From Scedosporium boydii (taxonomy: Eukaryota; Ascomycota; Sordariomycetes; Microascales; Microascaceae), in contig NJFT01000074.1 in NCBI GenBank assembly GCA_002221725.1, forward strand, positions 107,880 through 171,879: a stretch of 64,000 nt of DNA, given 5' to 3'. How positions within the stretch are numbered: the first letter of the stretch is position 1; each line of letters opens with the position of its first letter. A program made the translations under genes and the position numbers. This document shows positions 40,611-53,800 of this stretch, piece by piece. The notes below the pieces were generated by a model. That model was not told the DNA's origin and ran no database searches. It was given only the letters and a program-made list of their open reading frames with translations.

Positions 40611-41012
40611 CCCGTCCTCTTCTAAAAGGACGGCCGTATCCTCTGTCAGCTGGCTTATCGCGTCTCCGAAGGCATCACCCTTCTCAATGACAGCCAGTGG
40701 CGTGCTCTCGACGCTTTCGAGGAGTGTGCCAACGAGTGCGCCATCGAACTCGACGTTCGCCCCGGCGATATCCAACTCGTGAATAGCCTCAGCCTCCTAC
40801 ACGCACGACGAGGATGGATTGATCGCCCCAGCATTGAGAGGCATTACTACAGACTGGGACTGAGGGATCCCGAGAATATGTGGGCGAGACCAGATGGGTA
40901 TGAATTTGTTTTTGATAATAGATTCGTCACGCCGATAGAGGAGCAGGTCATTCCGGTTACTGATTTCGATCCGTATGGGTTGATGAGCTTGGATTTAGAC
41001 GGACATGGTTGA
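40611..41012 (+). pseudogene. C-terminal remnant of a TauD/TfdA-like dioxygenase
   Basis: The frame reads PVLF, a TAA at 40623-40625, then KDGRILCQLAYRV and onward, without further stops, to TGA 41010-41012. Recognisable C-terminal features of fungal TauD-like proteins are the GDIQLVNSLSLLHARRGWID segment (the distal metal-ligand His region), RHYYRLGLRDPENMWARPDG and the tail PVTDFDPYGLMSLDLDGHG. Only about 130 residues of a protein usually near 380-400 aa remain; the catalytic HxD half was not found upstream. Intact members are Fe(II)/2-oxoglutarate-dependent oxygenases. This copy cannot be active. Confidence 0.7.
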
Positions 41013-42809
41013 AATATTAGTATTCTTCGGAAGGATCTCGTCTTCCACCACCATAGTTTTAGCTTGCAGTCTGTCCGCTGTCTTTGATTCGCTCTTGTTA
41101 TTGGAAGAAGGAAACAACAGGTTTAGCTCCAAATTCCAGACTTTCCATTTGTACCATGTATCTCCCTCCAGCCACATGCGCCTCCATCACGTGCCATATA
41201 GCACCAACAATGTGGCTTGCCAGGTGGTCACAGCGCCCTCTCCTGACGTGACGGACGTGACGTGTTGGGACAAAAATATCCGCCAAGAAAAAGTAGAAAA
41301 CGCGCAACGCATCGAGCCGAGTCTAGACCGTCAGGGCCCCTATTAAGGCAAAAAAAATTCTTCGGAGCCCTCATTTAAGATTGAGATTCTGTGAGGAGGA
41401 CCGAGTCATGGTAGAAGGAGCTTGGGATAGAATTCGAGGGGATTCACGCGATTTGTCCCTTTGATTCATATTTTCTCTTTTTTTATCCTCTTGAGTCTCG
41501 AGGTACAAAAGTAATATACAAGTATTGTTGGAGGTTGTTGAGGCCCTTCAAGATCCTCCTCGAAAGTCTTTGGCTATCAATAGATTGCGTGTGTTCCCAA
41601 AGTCCCAAATTTTCCCAAGTATCGTCTTAATCTCTCTCTTCATACTTGGTAAACGAGCACGGGGACTGCAACTATTACTTCGTACATTACAAAGTAGAGC
41701 TATTAACTGGCACGCTCTCCTTTTTATCAGCTCTCTATACCCCCTACGAAGACTCAAAGACCGCACATGCTTGACGGCTAAGTGAGCCCAAGTCAATCCA
41801 AGTCCCTCGTTGTCACTTGTAGATGTTCCGAGTACTTTGAACAATACTTCGTTGCTCCTTCCTGAAGCTCTGGTAAAACTGACGCCATCGAGGGTACCGG
41901 AACTTAGTACAATCAGTTTCGTTCATCGATCTCTACTTCCCTACTTGTTTCTCGCTGTGCTCCCTTGCCGAGCTTAATTCGACTCCGTGTCCATCTCCAC
42001 CGCTTCTCCTTCGTTCTCCATCAACCTTCTCTCCATCAACCTTCTCTCCATCATCCGACCTGGACCTGGATCTCTCTGCTTTATCAATCGCCGCGTCTAT
42101 TCTCCTCTAGATACTTTGCGCCAAGTATCTCTCCCCTTGATCGATCCCCACAGAGATCCCCACACCCTTTCGACGCAAGTTCCATCAGTAGATCTCTCTC
42201 GACGACCCGTTCCTCGTCAGTCATCCTTTCGTCCATAGCCATCCTTGCCACACCAAATAGCTACGAGAACAGAAATAGAAAAAGACTCCGGCAACACACA
42301 ACCTCATTCCATGATACACTTGCGCAGCTCCAGATCCCGTTCAACACGCCGTTTCCAAGATCGACGCAACCTGTGCCAACTGCGCTAGGCCCGATCCACC
42401 TCCCGAAACCGACCCACACGTTTCCAACGAGGGAATGGTAAATCGCCAATAGCTTTACCTGTAGCTTTGCCCCATTGTTGAGCAAAGAGGTAACCCACAG
42501 CCAGCTGCCAGCTGGGCCTAGAACCGAAACTCAGAACTCAGACCCGGAGCAAGAATAGCGAAGAGTCGAAGCTAGAATCTTGAGCCAGGGCCCCGATTTG
42601 CCAATCTCCAATCTCCAGTCTCACACCACCTCTCTCCTTATTGCTGTTTGCTTCCAGCCGTGTTCTGGTTCATTGCCCAATCTTAGACCTGGTTACTCCC
42701 CTATTCCGTCGCCTTGCCCTTTGTTTCTCTCTTTTTTTTCTTTTCTTTTTTCCCTCCGTTTTCTTTTCGTTTTCGTTTTCCTTTTTTTCCTCCCAATAAA
42801 AACATCGTA
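41013..42809. other. Upstream region of pct1, pyrimidine-rich leader
   Basis: No gene seen. A short tandem repeat (about 14 nt, TCTCCATCAACCTTC) occurs at about 42014-42050. The last 100 nt before the pct1 start are a strong CT tract (TTTGTTTCTCTCTTTTTTTTC near 42720), followed by CCCAATAAAAACATCGTA. Confidence 0.5.
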
Positions 42810-44438
<1,629 letters not shown>

Positions 44439-47044
44439 ACTGCTTGCTTTTACGTTTTTTCTCATGGCTTGCGGAAACTTTTAAGACCCGGTAATTTCTG
44501 CTTCTTCTTATGTTTAAAATTGCTCTGCCTTTCTTTTTCATCCGCCCCTTTCTCCCTTGTCTCTTATATTTTGCTTTTCCGGTGGTGTAATTATAATTTT
44601 CCTGTCTCTTTCTACACTTTGAAAAAGGGGGTTATTGGCAAAAAGCTTTCTTGAAAGAGGACGAAAGGCACATTTTTTCTACTTTTATTATTATTACTTT
44701 TTCTCTCTTTTCTTTCTTCTCTTTTCCTTTTCTTGCATGAAACATCAAAAGGGGCGCTGAAATCAAGAAAAAGACGGAATCGGATTGGTTATCAGAACAG
44801 AAAGAAAAAAAAAAAAAAAAACAGTTGTAAGAACTGAAAAGAAGGACGGGGAAAGGGGATACATAGGGCTCGTTTGCTCTTTTTTGAACGCTTCGTTTCT
44901 TGGGTGGGATTTTTGGTGGAATGGCATGGGAAGATGGGAGATGATGGGAGGAATTGCTAGGGATTATGCGGCTTTTTTAGACTTGTTTTTTAAGATATTC
45001 TTTTTTTAAGTTATGTCTTCTCTCTTGGGTCTTCGGATTCGTGAGGCGTGGGATTCGAGGAAGGAAGGAAGGAAGAGGTAGGTTTTGGAACTTGGGAGGT
45101 GATGTGGGGAGATGTGTGATGGATTCCAGGGGGTAGTTCGGCTCGGGGTTGGCGAGGAAGAGAAGGGAGAGGAACAAGAGGGATCAGAGAAGGGGGTAGG
45201 AGGGGAGGGAGGGAGGCCCGGCACGAACCTAGCTTGAGGATAGCCTGGCCCCCTGCCTGAGGGATTCGAGGACACCGGAATTAAGCGCTTGGGTGTGTGG
45301 TCGAGATGGGCGTGTGTATGGTTTGCGGGATGGAGGGTGTTGGCTGGTTCATGGCTCGCCTTTTGAAAACTCGGCTGGGGCCGAGCGCCTCCTGGAGAAT
45401 GAGAAGGGTGCGTTGAATACAGGATGGGCTGAGAAAGTGGTTTGCAGAGTTGGTTCCAGGGGACGTGCAAGGAAGGCATATGGGGGCGGAGGATCAGTGC
45501 CCTCGAGGTAGGTTAGGTTGAGGTTGGGGATATATCGTGAGGTGAAGAGGTTCTTGCATGACGGGGGTGTGTGTGCAGGTGTAGCATCGTGGACAGGCCC
45601 GAGCCTGGTCTGCGAGGTCTCTCGAGGTGGATGAAGACGCGTTGATGGGGGTTTGAAGAGATGCACGAAGGATTGCAGATCGGCTAGGTCTTGATGATGA
45701 ATCCTTCCCTTGGAGTTGAACCCCCAAGATATTCTCACGATGGCCCCCGTCCCCTTAGTCCTTCACTACGGATTTAGCCTCTTAATCCGGGGCTGAAGAG
45801 ATATGTGGTTAGCCGCCGGCGACTGTTTCCTCTAGACATTGGTGCTGGGGGCCAAAGGATGAAGACATGAAGGCGATACTACCTATCCTCTGCATGAATA
45901 ATGGGGCCGGTTTGAGGATTCACTCGTCTTCGTCCAACACCACGAATGTGAGAGATCACATCTTCAGGAAATTGACAGCTGGGTTGTTTCGCTCTCGCCG
46001 ATTGGGTCTGGACATCGGCTAGCTGGGCGCAAAGATCGAGACAACACACCCTATATTCGGGGCCGAAAGAAGCGGCATCTTCTTCGTCTACTTCTGCATG
46101 TCATGGTTTCACGTCTTTGGCCCCCCCCTCCCCAACAACCGTCGTGACTATTCCAAATATCCTGCCCTGATGTTCATAGTCGCCCTCGATTTGATTACCC
46201 ATCTCTGACTGATGATGTCCCATGTTTGAGTGGGGGGCCGGCGGTTCTCTTAAACAAGGATATGCGTCCGGGAGGCAAGTAGCATGATGGTCAAAATAGA
46301 AGCAAGTTCTGTAGAGCTACATGGGAGAGAGTCGTACCCTAAGGATAGTTCATGAGGATCCACTGACGAGCTTCTCTGTGGGAGGCAGCCTGGACCAAAA
46401 ATAGAAAGTAATACCAAAAGAAAATATAATTCAGGCAAAGAAAAACTCTACTCGAAGGAAATAAGAGCACGTTTGTTTGGGAGAGGGTGTTTTCTTCGCT
46501 TCTGTGATGCAAAAGTCCAACGGTCTCGGAGATGCCGGGGGTCAACCCGGAGCTTCCCGTCGTTAGCCCGGAAGGTTCGTCCTCCGAGGCGGAACCGACA
46601 GACTCCGGACGTCAGCCTTACAGTTACCCCATTAAACAGAAAAATCAAAGCAAGTTTATGGAGACGTAAAGTTATGTCTATTCTAGAAGAGGCTTATAGC
46701 TCCGGTTTCTATTTGCAAACGCCGAGACTCCGCCGTCCAGGGTCTACTGGCGCCGAAGGGGGATAAGCAAAGTAGGTGGACTAGAGGTGGAGCGGGCAGG
46801 AGGATCCCGTCTTTCCCGTGAGGCGTGGTGGAGGATCCATGTCGTGTTACAGCGGACAGGGCGAAAAGGAAAAAAAGAGAGCTGAATATAGTGATTGAGA
46901 CAACCTCTACTAGCCTCATCCTCAGCTCATTTTTTAATAGTGCGTGCTATAAGGGTATAAGGGACCTTTTTTAGGCCTGATGTGAGAAAAGTGTGGCTTG
47001 GTGGCCGGAAGGCTCACGATCCGAGCTAAATTTCGCTTCAAACT
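44439..47044. other. pct1 3' region and start of a gene-poor interval
   Basis: T-rich 3' sequence extends to about 44760, followed by an A19 run near 44806-44821 and a GGAA repeat near 45057-45075. The G/A-rich plus strand at 45060-45480 yields only low-complexity frames on the minus strand. No gene supported. Confidence 0.5.
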
Positions 47045-48069
47045 TTGGCGCGGGGGGGAAGCAGCAAGGCTCGATTGGAGAAGCGAAAGGAAAGGGAAAA
47101 AAGAGAAAATCTGAAACAAGGCCTGCGTTTACGGCGTAGGATTAAGTCTTTAAACGAGATGACGTGCAGCCAAAAAAAAAAAAGTACAAACACGAGGGCA
47201 GTGAAAGGGGGAAGAAGACAGGATCATCTCCAACAAAAAATACCCATGGGGTCATCCGATGATTTTTGCTCCTCCGCCTCCCCGCTCCGCGCTCCTTCCG
47301 TGGAGACCTTGTCTCTGCGGGAGATCGTCATTACATTGCATGTTAAGCGCGGAGGGAGGCCATGCCATTTCGTATCAAGGACGAATGGAAGAAGAGAGGA
47401 AAGAAAAAGAGGGTGTCCAGCGTTCCCGGAATTAGACACACTCGGGCGCTTAGTCCCATGTCCGCTCTTCTTTCCTTCCTTCTGCCTCCTTTTCTCCCCA
47501 GGAAGAGGACAGGTATTGGTTGAATCGGTCACACAAAGCTCGCTTGTATGGGAAAAGGAAAGTGGGCTGTGTCCAGCGTCTGCATCTTCGTATCTGCGCC
47601 TTTTCGAAGACAGAGTCCCGTCAGTGGTGGAGATAGACGCGCGGGAGGAGTGGCGGGGACCCGGGGAGGGGGGGAGCAAGGACTGCCGGCCGGAAGGGAG
47701 CAGGTCCGGGGCAGTGGAGTGGGCTGCGCCACCCGAGCCTTCGGTTTGGAGGGGTGTCATTGATCTGCCAGGCTGGTTGCCATGCTCAGGTACCCGGGAA
47801 GAACGCTGTGGCGCAGCGTCGGCGGACACTGTCAGTGGCTCGGTGTTTCTTTTCTCAGAGTGTTGGTGTGTGAGAGACAAAAGAAGTTGAGAGTGTGTGC
47901 CTAAAACGCAGGCCTGCGTGCTGCAAGGGCACGAGGAGTTCTGGTTTTTTGCACCGCCACAGCTGTCATGCTTCTGGAAAAGAGAGCATAGAGCATTCGA
48001 GATACACACGTTCCTGTCCCAACACTTGGTTGCCCTGCAGATTGGGGACATATACGACGTCGTGTACAT
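47045..48069. other. Overlapping antisense open frames, coding status doubtful
   Basis: A plus-strand frame (47045-47890) and a minus-strand frame (47224-48069), each 281 codons, overlap for 667 nt. Neither contains a recognisable domain, signal peptide or membrane segment, and both have the mixed composition of chance frames. It is listed because no other frames of this length occur in the surrounding 12 kb. Confidence 0.2.
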
Positions 48070-51000
48070 GATGTAGTGCGAGGATCCTGACGTGAGAGGA
48101 ACACATTTACGCCTCGATCTGGCTTAGGGTGAGAGGTGAATACCGCTGCACACTTCTTTCTACCCAAGTGCGGTGTCTGCCATCAGGCTGTTTTGATGCC
48201 ATCTCCATGACACAGCCCCGCCATCGGACCAGTGAGATCTTGATTTAGGCTTTGGGAATAGTCCTGTGCTGGCTGTTATTGGTGAACTTTTTCGTTTCAA
48301 CTGCACTGCCTATACTTCGTAACTTGAAACGAAAAACAAAGGGAGAAAAAAAGAGATATCGAGATTTATCGTTGAAAAAGTGCCGCCGAGGGAATGCCAT
48401 TCCCTGCTCATACATACATGCTTCATACGGGTACGATGTTACAGCTTCTCGTATGGGTTTGTAGATGGGGCGTCTTTGGGGGGATATTTCAGAAGATTGG
48501 GGGCCTTTTCTAAGAAGATGAAACACGTAAAGTCCTAGGAAGCCATGATTGATCAATCGGAGTCCTATGAAGAAATGTTCACAATGATCCTAGCGTAAAC
48601 TGCCAAGGGGGGAGGAGACGATGCCGTCTTCACCGGTCCTGGGGGCCACTCCTTGGATTTTGATCCTGGCACGCTGGTTCGATGATGCAGTGGGACGGGA
48701 ATAGTGAGTTTCAGTGGGCCAACTTCGAGTGTGCTTAGAAGTACTACTGAAAACGGGATTGACTGTTGCAGTTACAGTGGGTTCGCTTAGCGAACCGGCC
48801 CCCAAAGAAGTCGCTAAACCCGCCAGATCATAGCAAGGAACTGCCAGCGTCGCAGCACTAAACTTGAGCCAACACATACAAAGCACGAAGTTAGGAGATG
48901 GGAACTAATATCACGTAGATATCCCACCATGGGTGTCCATTTTGATAACCAGAGAGACCGGCCGGCAGCATGTTAGCGGTTCCGCGGACTCCTACATTAC
49001 ATTAGGCCTTGCATTGATGGTTGATCGGTCAGTGAATTGATGATTGATGTCTCGTCTTGGCGCACCGTAGCGTCGCTGCAACTGCACCAAATATTTGCAG
49101 TAGCCTGGTCCACTCTGAAGTGTAGTTCGTGTGCATGGGCATCAAATGGAGGGGAGACATTGGAGGGTCTCCTTCAAGGCTACCTACGGTACGGTGTAGT
49201 GCAGTCTGATCCTGACCCCACTGTGCATTTTGGAGTTTAGAAAGTGGAAAGTTATGGCCAGGCGTCCATGGTTCTCGGGGACATTTAATTCCCATTTCTG
49301 AAACACGAACGTATATCGAGTTTATTCCCAGGAAAATCTTTGATGCTAATTCTTCGCGCAAATGGCCTGCCCGGCCCTGGCCTAGGCCAAGTCATGCCGG
49401 CCGCGCCAACAGGTCTCGATGTGCGGAACGTCCCGTGGAGGTCGAGGCCAGCCTGGAGAGCAGGGACCAGGCTTAGAAGAGGTTAGCAAGGCCAGCCAAG
49501 ACGGTGTGTAGAATTTGCTTCTGGATTGGTCTGCCTTGATCGGAGGAAAGGGACCGGCGAGGGGGTGGAAAAAAAAATTACCAAGGCTACATTCAACCTC
49601 ACTGCAACACTTGGAGGATTCCTGCAAGAATGAGGGCCCCATTGAATGCCTGGCTGGCTGCCACGATCCTACACACATGATAATACATTGGACACAAAGA
49701 ACATGATGGCGTAATGGACTTGGACTATTTGGGAAATAGAGCTAAACGCCCGGCGGCAAGGAACGCCTCCATCTTCCAACCAGCGAATCACAGACTGGCA
49801 GTGTCCACTCCCGCAAGCAGCCGGGGGCAGGGGTTGGTCTTTTTGCGAGTGCGAACTGGATTGGTAGCTTCGATGGGACCTTCAAATTCATCAATGAGCG
49901 TGGGATCTGGCAAACAGCCGCCTAGTATCAAAGACTCGTTAATACGGAAGCGAGCGTCGGGGAAATTAATATACGACGATCAGCGATGCTGCCGTCTGGC
50001 ATGATCGACGGCGATGTGCCGTGGGAGCACTCTAGACGAGGATAGTCTCTTTAAAAGTATGTTTTCCTAGATTGCCCTGTCAGGTCGGGTGTGGTGTGGG
50101 TGTGATGAAGAGAAAAGAAGAGGGGGGGAAGAGAGGGGAGCAGGGGAAGAAGGTGGGACCCCTGTTCTGGGATATCTGGGAGACTGGGGACCAGGACTGG
50201 GACCGGGGCAGGGATTGGCGAAAGCAGCACGGAATTCGATGTAACCTCCGTGTTCCTCTAGACGCGCGTTCGCCCTTTTCTCACCCACCTTTCCCCTTTA
50301 CTCGTAGCGTTGTCGGCGTGGTCTATTTTTAAATACAAAAATAGTGTACTTTAGAGGATTTAGCTGCACCCAAGAGTTTGGATGAATCGAAACAAAGGGA
50401 CAGCACGGACAGAAACATTTAATCCTTGACAGGACAGGCGGGCACGCCCCCGGTGGCGCCATGGACTGGCCCTGGCGGAACTTTGGGTTTCGGGGCAGTA
50501 GTTCAGCAAGCACTTCAATAACTTGAAGTTCAGGCTATAACTCAGTTCAATTTTGGCGTGCAATCAATGTACGAAGTACTCTCGGAGTTGGGGGATAATA
50601 AACCGGTCCAGTTTACTGAGGTAAAAGACATCAATAAAGACAATGGATTTGTTATTACCTCCGGTTCATTCCCAGGCCACTTTGTGTCACAAGACTCGAA
50701 CCAGCCTGGAGGTAAAAGAATCCAAATCCGGGCCGCGCCAAGGGGCAACCAACTGCCCAGCACGTACCTCGGTATTTTACGTCCGGATTGTGTAGCCTGG
50801 CCTCGAGTTTAACACAGAGACCCGAACCCAGCCCTATGAAACCGGTGTGGCAATTGCCGACTTGCTCCCGCCGTTCCACGTCAAGCGTGTTCTCAAAATT
50901 GCCCAGGACAAACTTCGCGTTCCGTCCCATCCCAAACTTGTGTGCAGTAACTTGTGTGTGTCCCCATCACCCCAGCCCTGCCAAAAATCCTGAAAGGAAT

Positions 51001-53800
51001 TACCTTGTACGATGCAAGGAAAACCCAGCGCGCCAAAAAAAAATTGACATTATGGAGCCACCGGATCCTAGCGGAAATAAAATGTCTCCCTCGACGCAGT
51101 GAGGTGGCACAAAGCCCTTTCGACCCAGGGCGGTGGCATCAAGAGGGGCAAACGAGAGAAGGCGAGAGAAAAAGATGAGGGAGAGACAGAAAAAAAAAAA
51201 AAAAAAAAAAAAAAAGGAGGGGCGTGTGTGAAGAAAAGGGACAATTTGGACAATATAGACAATTTACAAAGGAGCCAAAAAAGGAAATGGGGAAATGGGA
51301 AATGGGATGGGATGGGATGGGATGGGAGATCTGCCCGCCCGCTGCGCATACTTTACCGACGTACAGTTCCCAAGCGAGCGAGAAGCTTTGTGTCTGTGTC
51401 TGTGTCTGTGTCTGTGCCAAAGTGTGGTGTGTGTCTGCGACCGCTCGATTGACCCATCATGATCTCCTGCTCAGTCCTCCTCATCATCGTATGTGGGGCC
51501 ACCTCCCGCTATTCAGGATCAGAAGTGGTTAAAAATAAATCTCATCTAATTCACATTTCGGATGATTTTCTACGCTAAATTTTGAGCCCGGCGCTTAACT
51601 TGGTTGTGCACGATTTGAGTGGTTGTTTTTTTTTCCCTTCCATTTTTTTGGTTCTTGATATTAAGGGATTATTATTAGCGGCGTAGGGAGTGAGAGAGCG
51701 TCCGGCATTGGCGCTGTCGACTGCGCTATTGGAGCGCCACTGCGTATAGGTTGCAAGCATGAGCATGTCAAAAGACAATCGACAGTCTCTTGAAGACCAT
51801 GGTCTCCTTCTCGTGAGCACGGTACAAAGGGACCTTTGGGGGCGCCAACGTCGCATTCGCATCACCGAAAAATTGGTGGGAAGGTTGGTGGGAATGCCCT
51901 GCAGAACAATGCTTTCTTCAATTGATTCGCATTCGGTTCATTCGTTCTCTCGGGACCAATAATGGAAGAATATTCAAGGTTATGTAAGCCCAGGTGGCTC
52001 CTCCTTGTCCTGCAATCCTTGCGAAAGCTGGACGCACCAAGAACCGCTTTTGGCTCAATGGTTAGATTGGGATTTCCAAAGCCCTGGAACCGATAAACAA
52101 AAAACTTGGAGGGAAGGGGGGGAAACGTTTGTCGTTCGCATCCTTGGGATGTTTTTCCGAATTTGGATGGCTTATCGACTGTCAGATGCACAAACCCTGC
52201 AGGCGCCGGCGCTTAATTTCGACCAGGGGTGGCGCAGCTATTTTTAGATTTATCGTTGGGGTAGCGTCGTACTACTGTGGAATAGGTACATGACTGCATG
52301 TGCTAGCCCTCTCGCTAGCAGGGAGGGAGGAACCCTTAGCCATGTCAAATCAGGGCGATCGACCGGTAATTGGGAAAATGCACCACCACTTGGAAGACGA
52401 TACCGCACTTCTGATTGACTCCGGTTGAAAATGAAGCGAAAGTATACTTGAGAGGGTAGGAACATAAGAGGGGGAAGAAAAACCCACAGAACAAGTACGT
52501 ACCTCTGAGACAGGAGTCCCTCCACCGACTTCACAGACAGTGACGCGTATCTCACTCTGATTCTCAAATTGCCTTCTAGAAAATTGATTATTTCCTCTTT
52601 CCAGTCGAAAGGTGCCTGGGCTGGATTACCGAGAAATTATAAACCAGGCACAGCTGGCTCGCCTACTCTATTCCAGACCCGAACTTCATAAGGCGGGCCT
52701 CTTTTTACCAACCTTTTAATAGCGGTTGTGGGTCGTGCGACCCACTTTCGCCCGCGGAGTCGAGAACACCCGCGAGGCTGGGAGATTGGCGAAAGCCGAA
52801 GGTGCGCTTGTCGAGAAGGGGCAGAAAAAGAAGCGAGTACATTGAACTGTGCTTTCTTCTTCAGTCTGACCACATGTTTCTTCACGTGGGATACTCATGC
52901 GTTGCCCACACCTCCTTCCTAGAGTAGAATCCCAACCTCAGCTTGGCAGGCAGGCCCGGTCCCGACCTTGGCCTGGGCCTTTCCTCACAGTCGTGGTCCC
53001 CACCGCCGTTGAGGTCTCTTTCCTCAGTGATGCAATCTTCAAGTGATGAGTCCTTTGCAATGTAGAAAGTGCGGTGAATTTTCCAAACTGTTTAAATCAG
53101 GGGAGGCAAATGATGACCGACGGAGTGCGCCGCTTCCAGTAAAACAGGGTATTCCCAATTGATGGGTTGTACCTTCCATGCGAGCGATGGTATTACTAAA
53201 CTCTGACCGATTCCTTCAGGTACCTCCCGCAGCTCTATCGGCCCGGAAATACATCACGCATAACCCTCAACTCCAAGTACAACCAGAGTACAAACTAGTC
53301 CAGCCCTGCAGTCGTGCTGTGCCCTCTGACAGCCTTGGTCCTACTGTACACCACAACCAAGGTTCCCTTCTTCCCCAGGATTCTCGCCAGATCTGGGTAT
53401 CTCCATCCAACCCCCTGTGCCAAGCATTAATACCTCGAGTTATTACCTTCTTTCTTTTACGCCGGATGATCTGGATGGCCAGGGTGCCACAGACGTCCAA
53501 GTTCATCTGCTTCTTCGGCGAGGTGCCGGAAATGGTTGCTCGACTCCATCTCTTAGCGGCCTGAGCCAGGAGACTGTGCTCCCCTTCCTTGCCCAATATT
53601 CAGGGGATCAATGTTCCATCGTTGATGATCCTCATCATGGGTTCAGTAAGTTGGTGACACATTAAAATTTTTGGCTTCAACGTTATCCCTGCCTGGGGGT
53701 TAACGATCCTTCGTTGATCTGGCTGACAGACTGTTCAAGGGCATCCATCCATTTGCTGAGTCGACCAATGCCGTTGCTGGATTATAGTTTGCTCGCCAGC
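48070..53800. other. Gene-poor interval with simple repeats
   Basis: No gene could be supported. Simple sequences are an A26 run at 51190-51215, five TGGGA units at 51303-51327 and four TGTCTG units at 51391-51414. A 7-bp hairpin (GGTTCGC TTA GCGAACC) lies at 48780-48796. Confidence 0.5.
51190..51414. repeat. Cluster of simple repeats
   Basis: A26 (51190-51215), then TGGGA x5 (51303-51327), then TGTCTG x4 (51391-51414), within about 225 nt. The tracts are perfect, so they are probably young or unstable in length. Confidence 0.9.

Noticed and set aside
52040..52110. tRNA-like TGGCTCAATGGTTAGA stretch
   Set aside because: It resembles an A box but there is no B box (GGTTCGAnTCC) and no cloverleaf.
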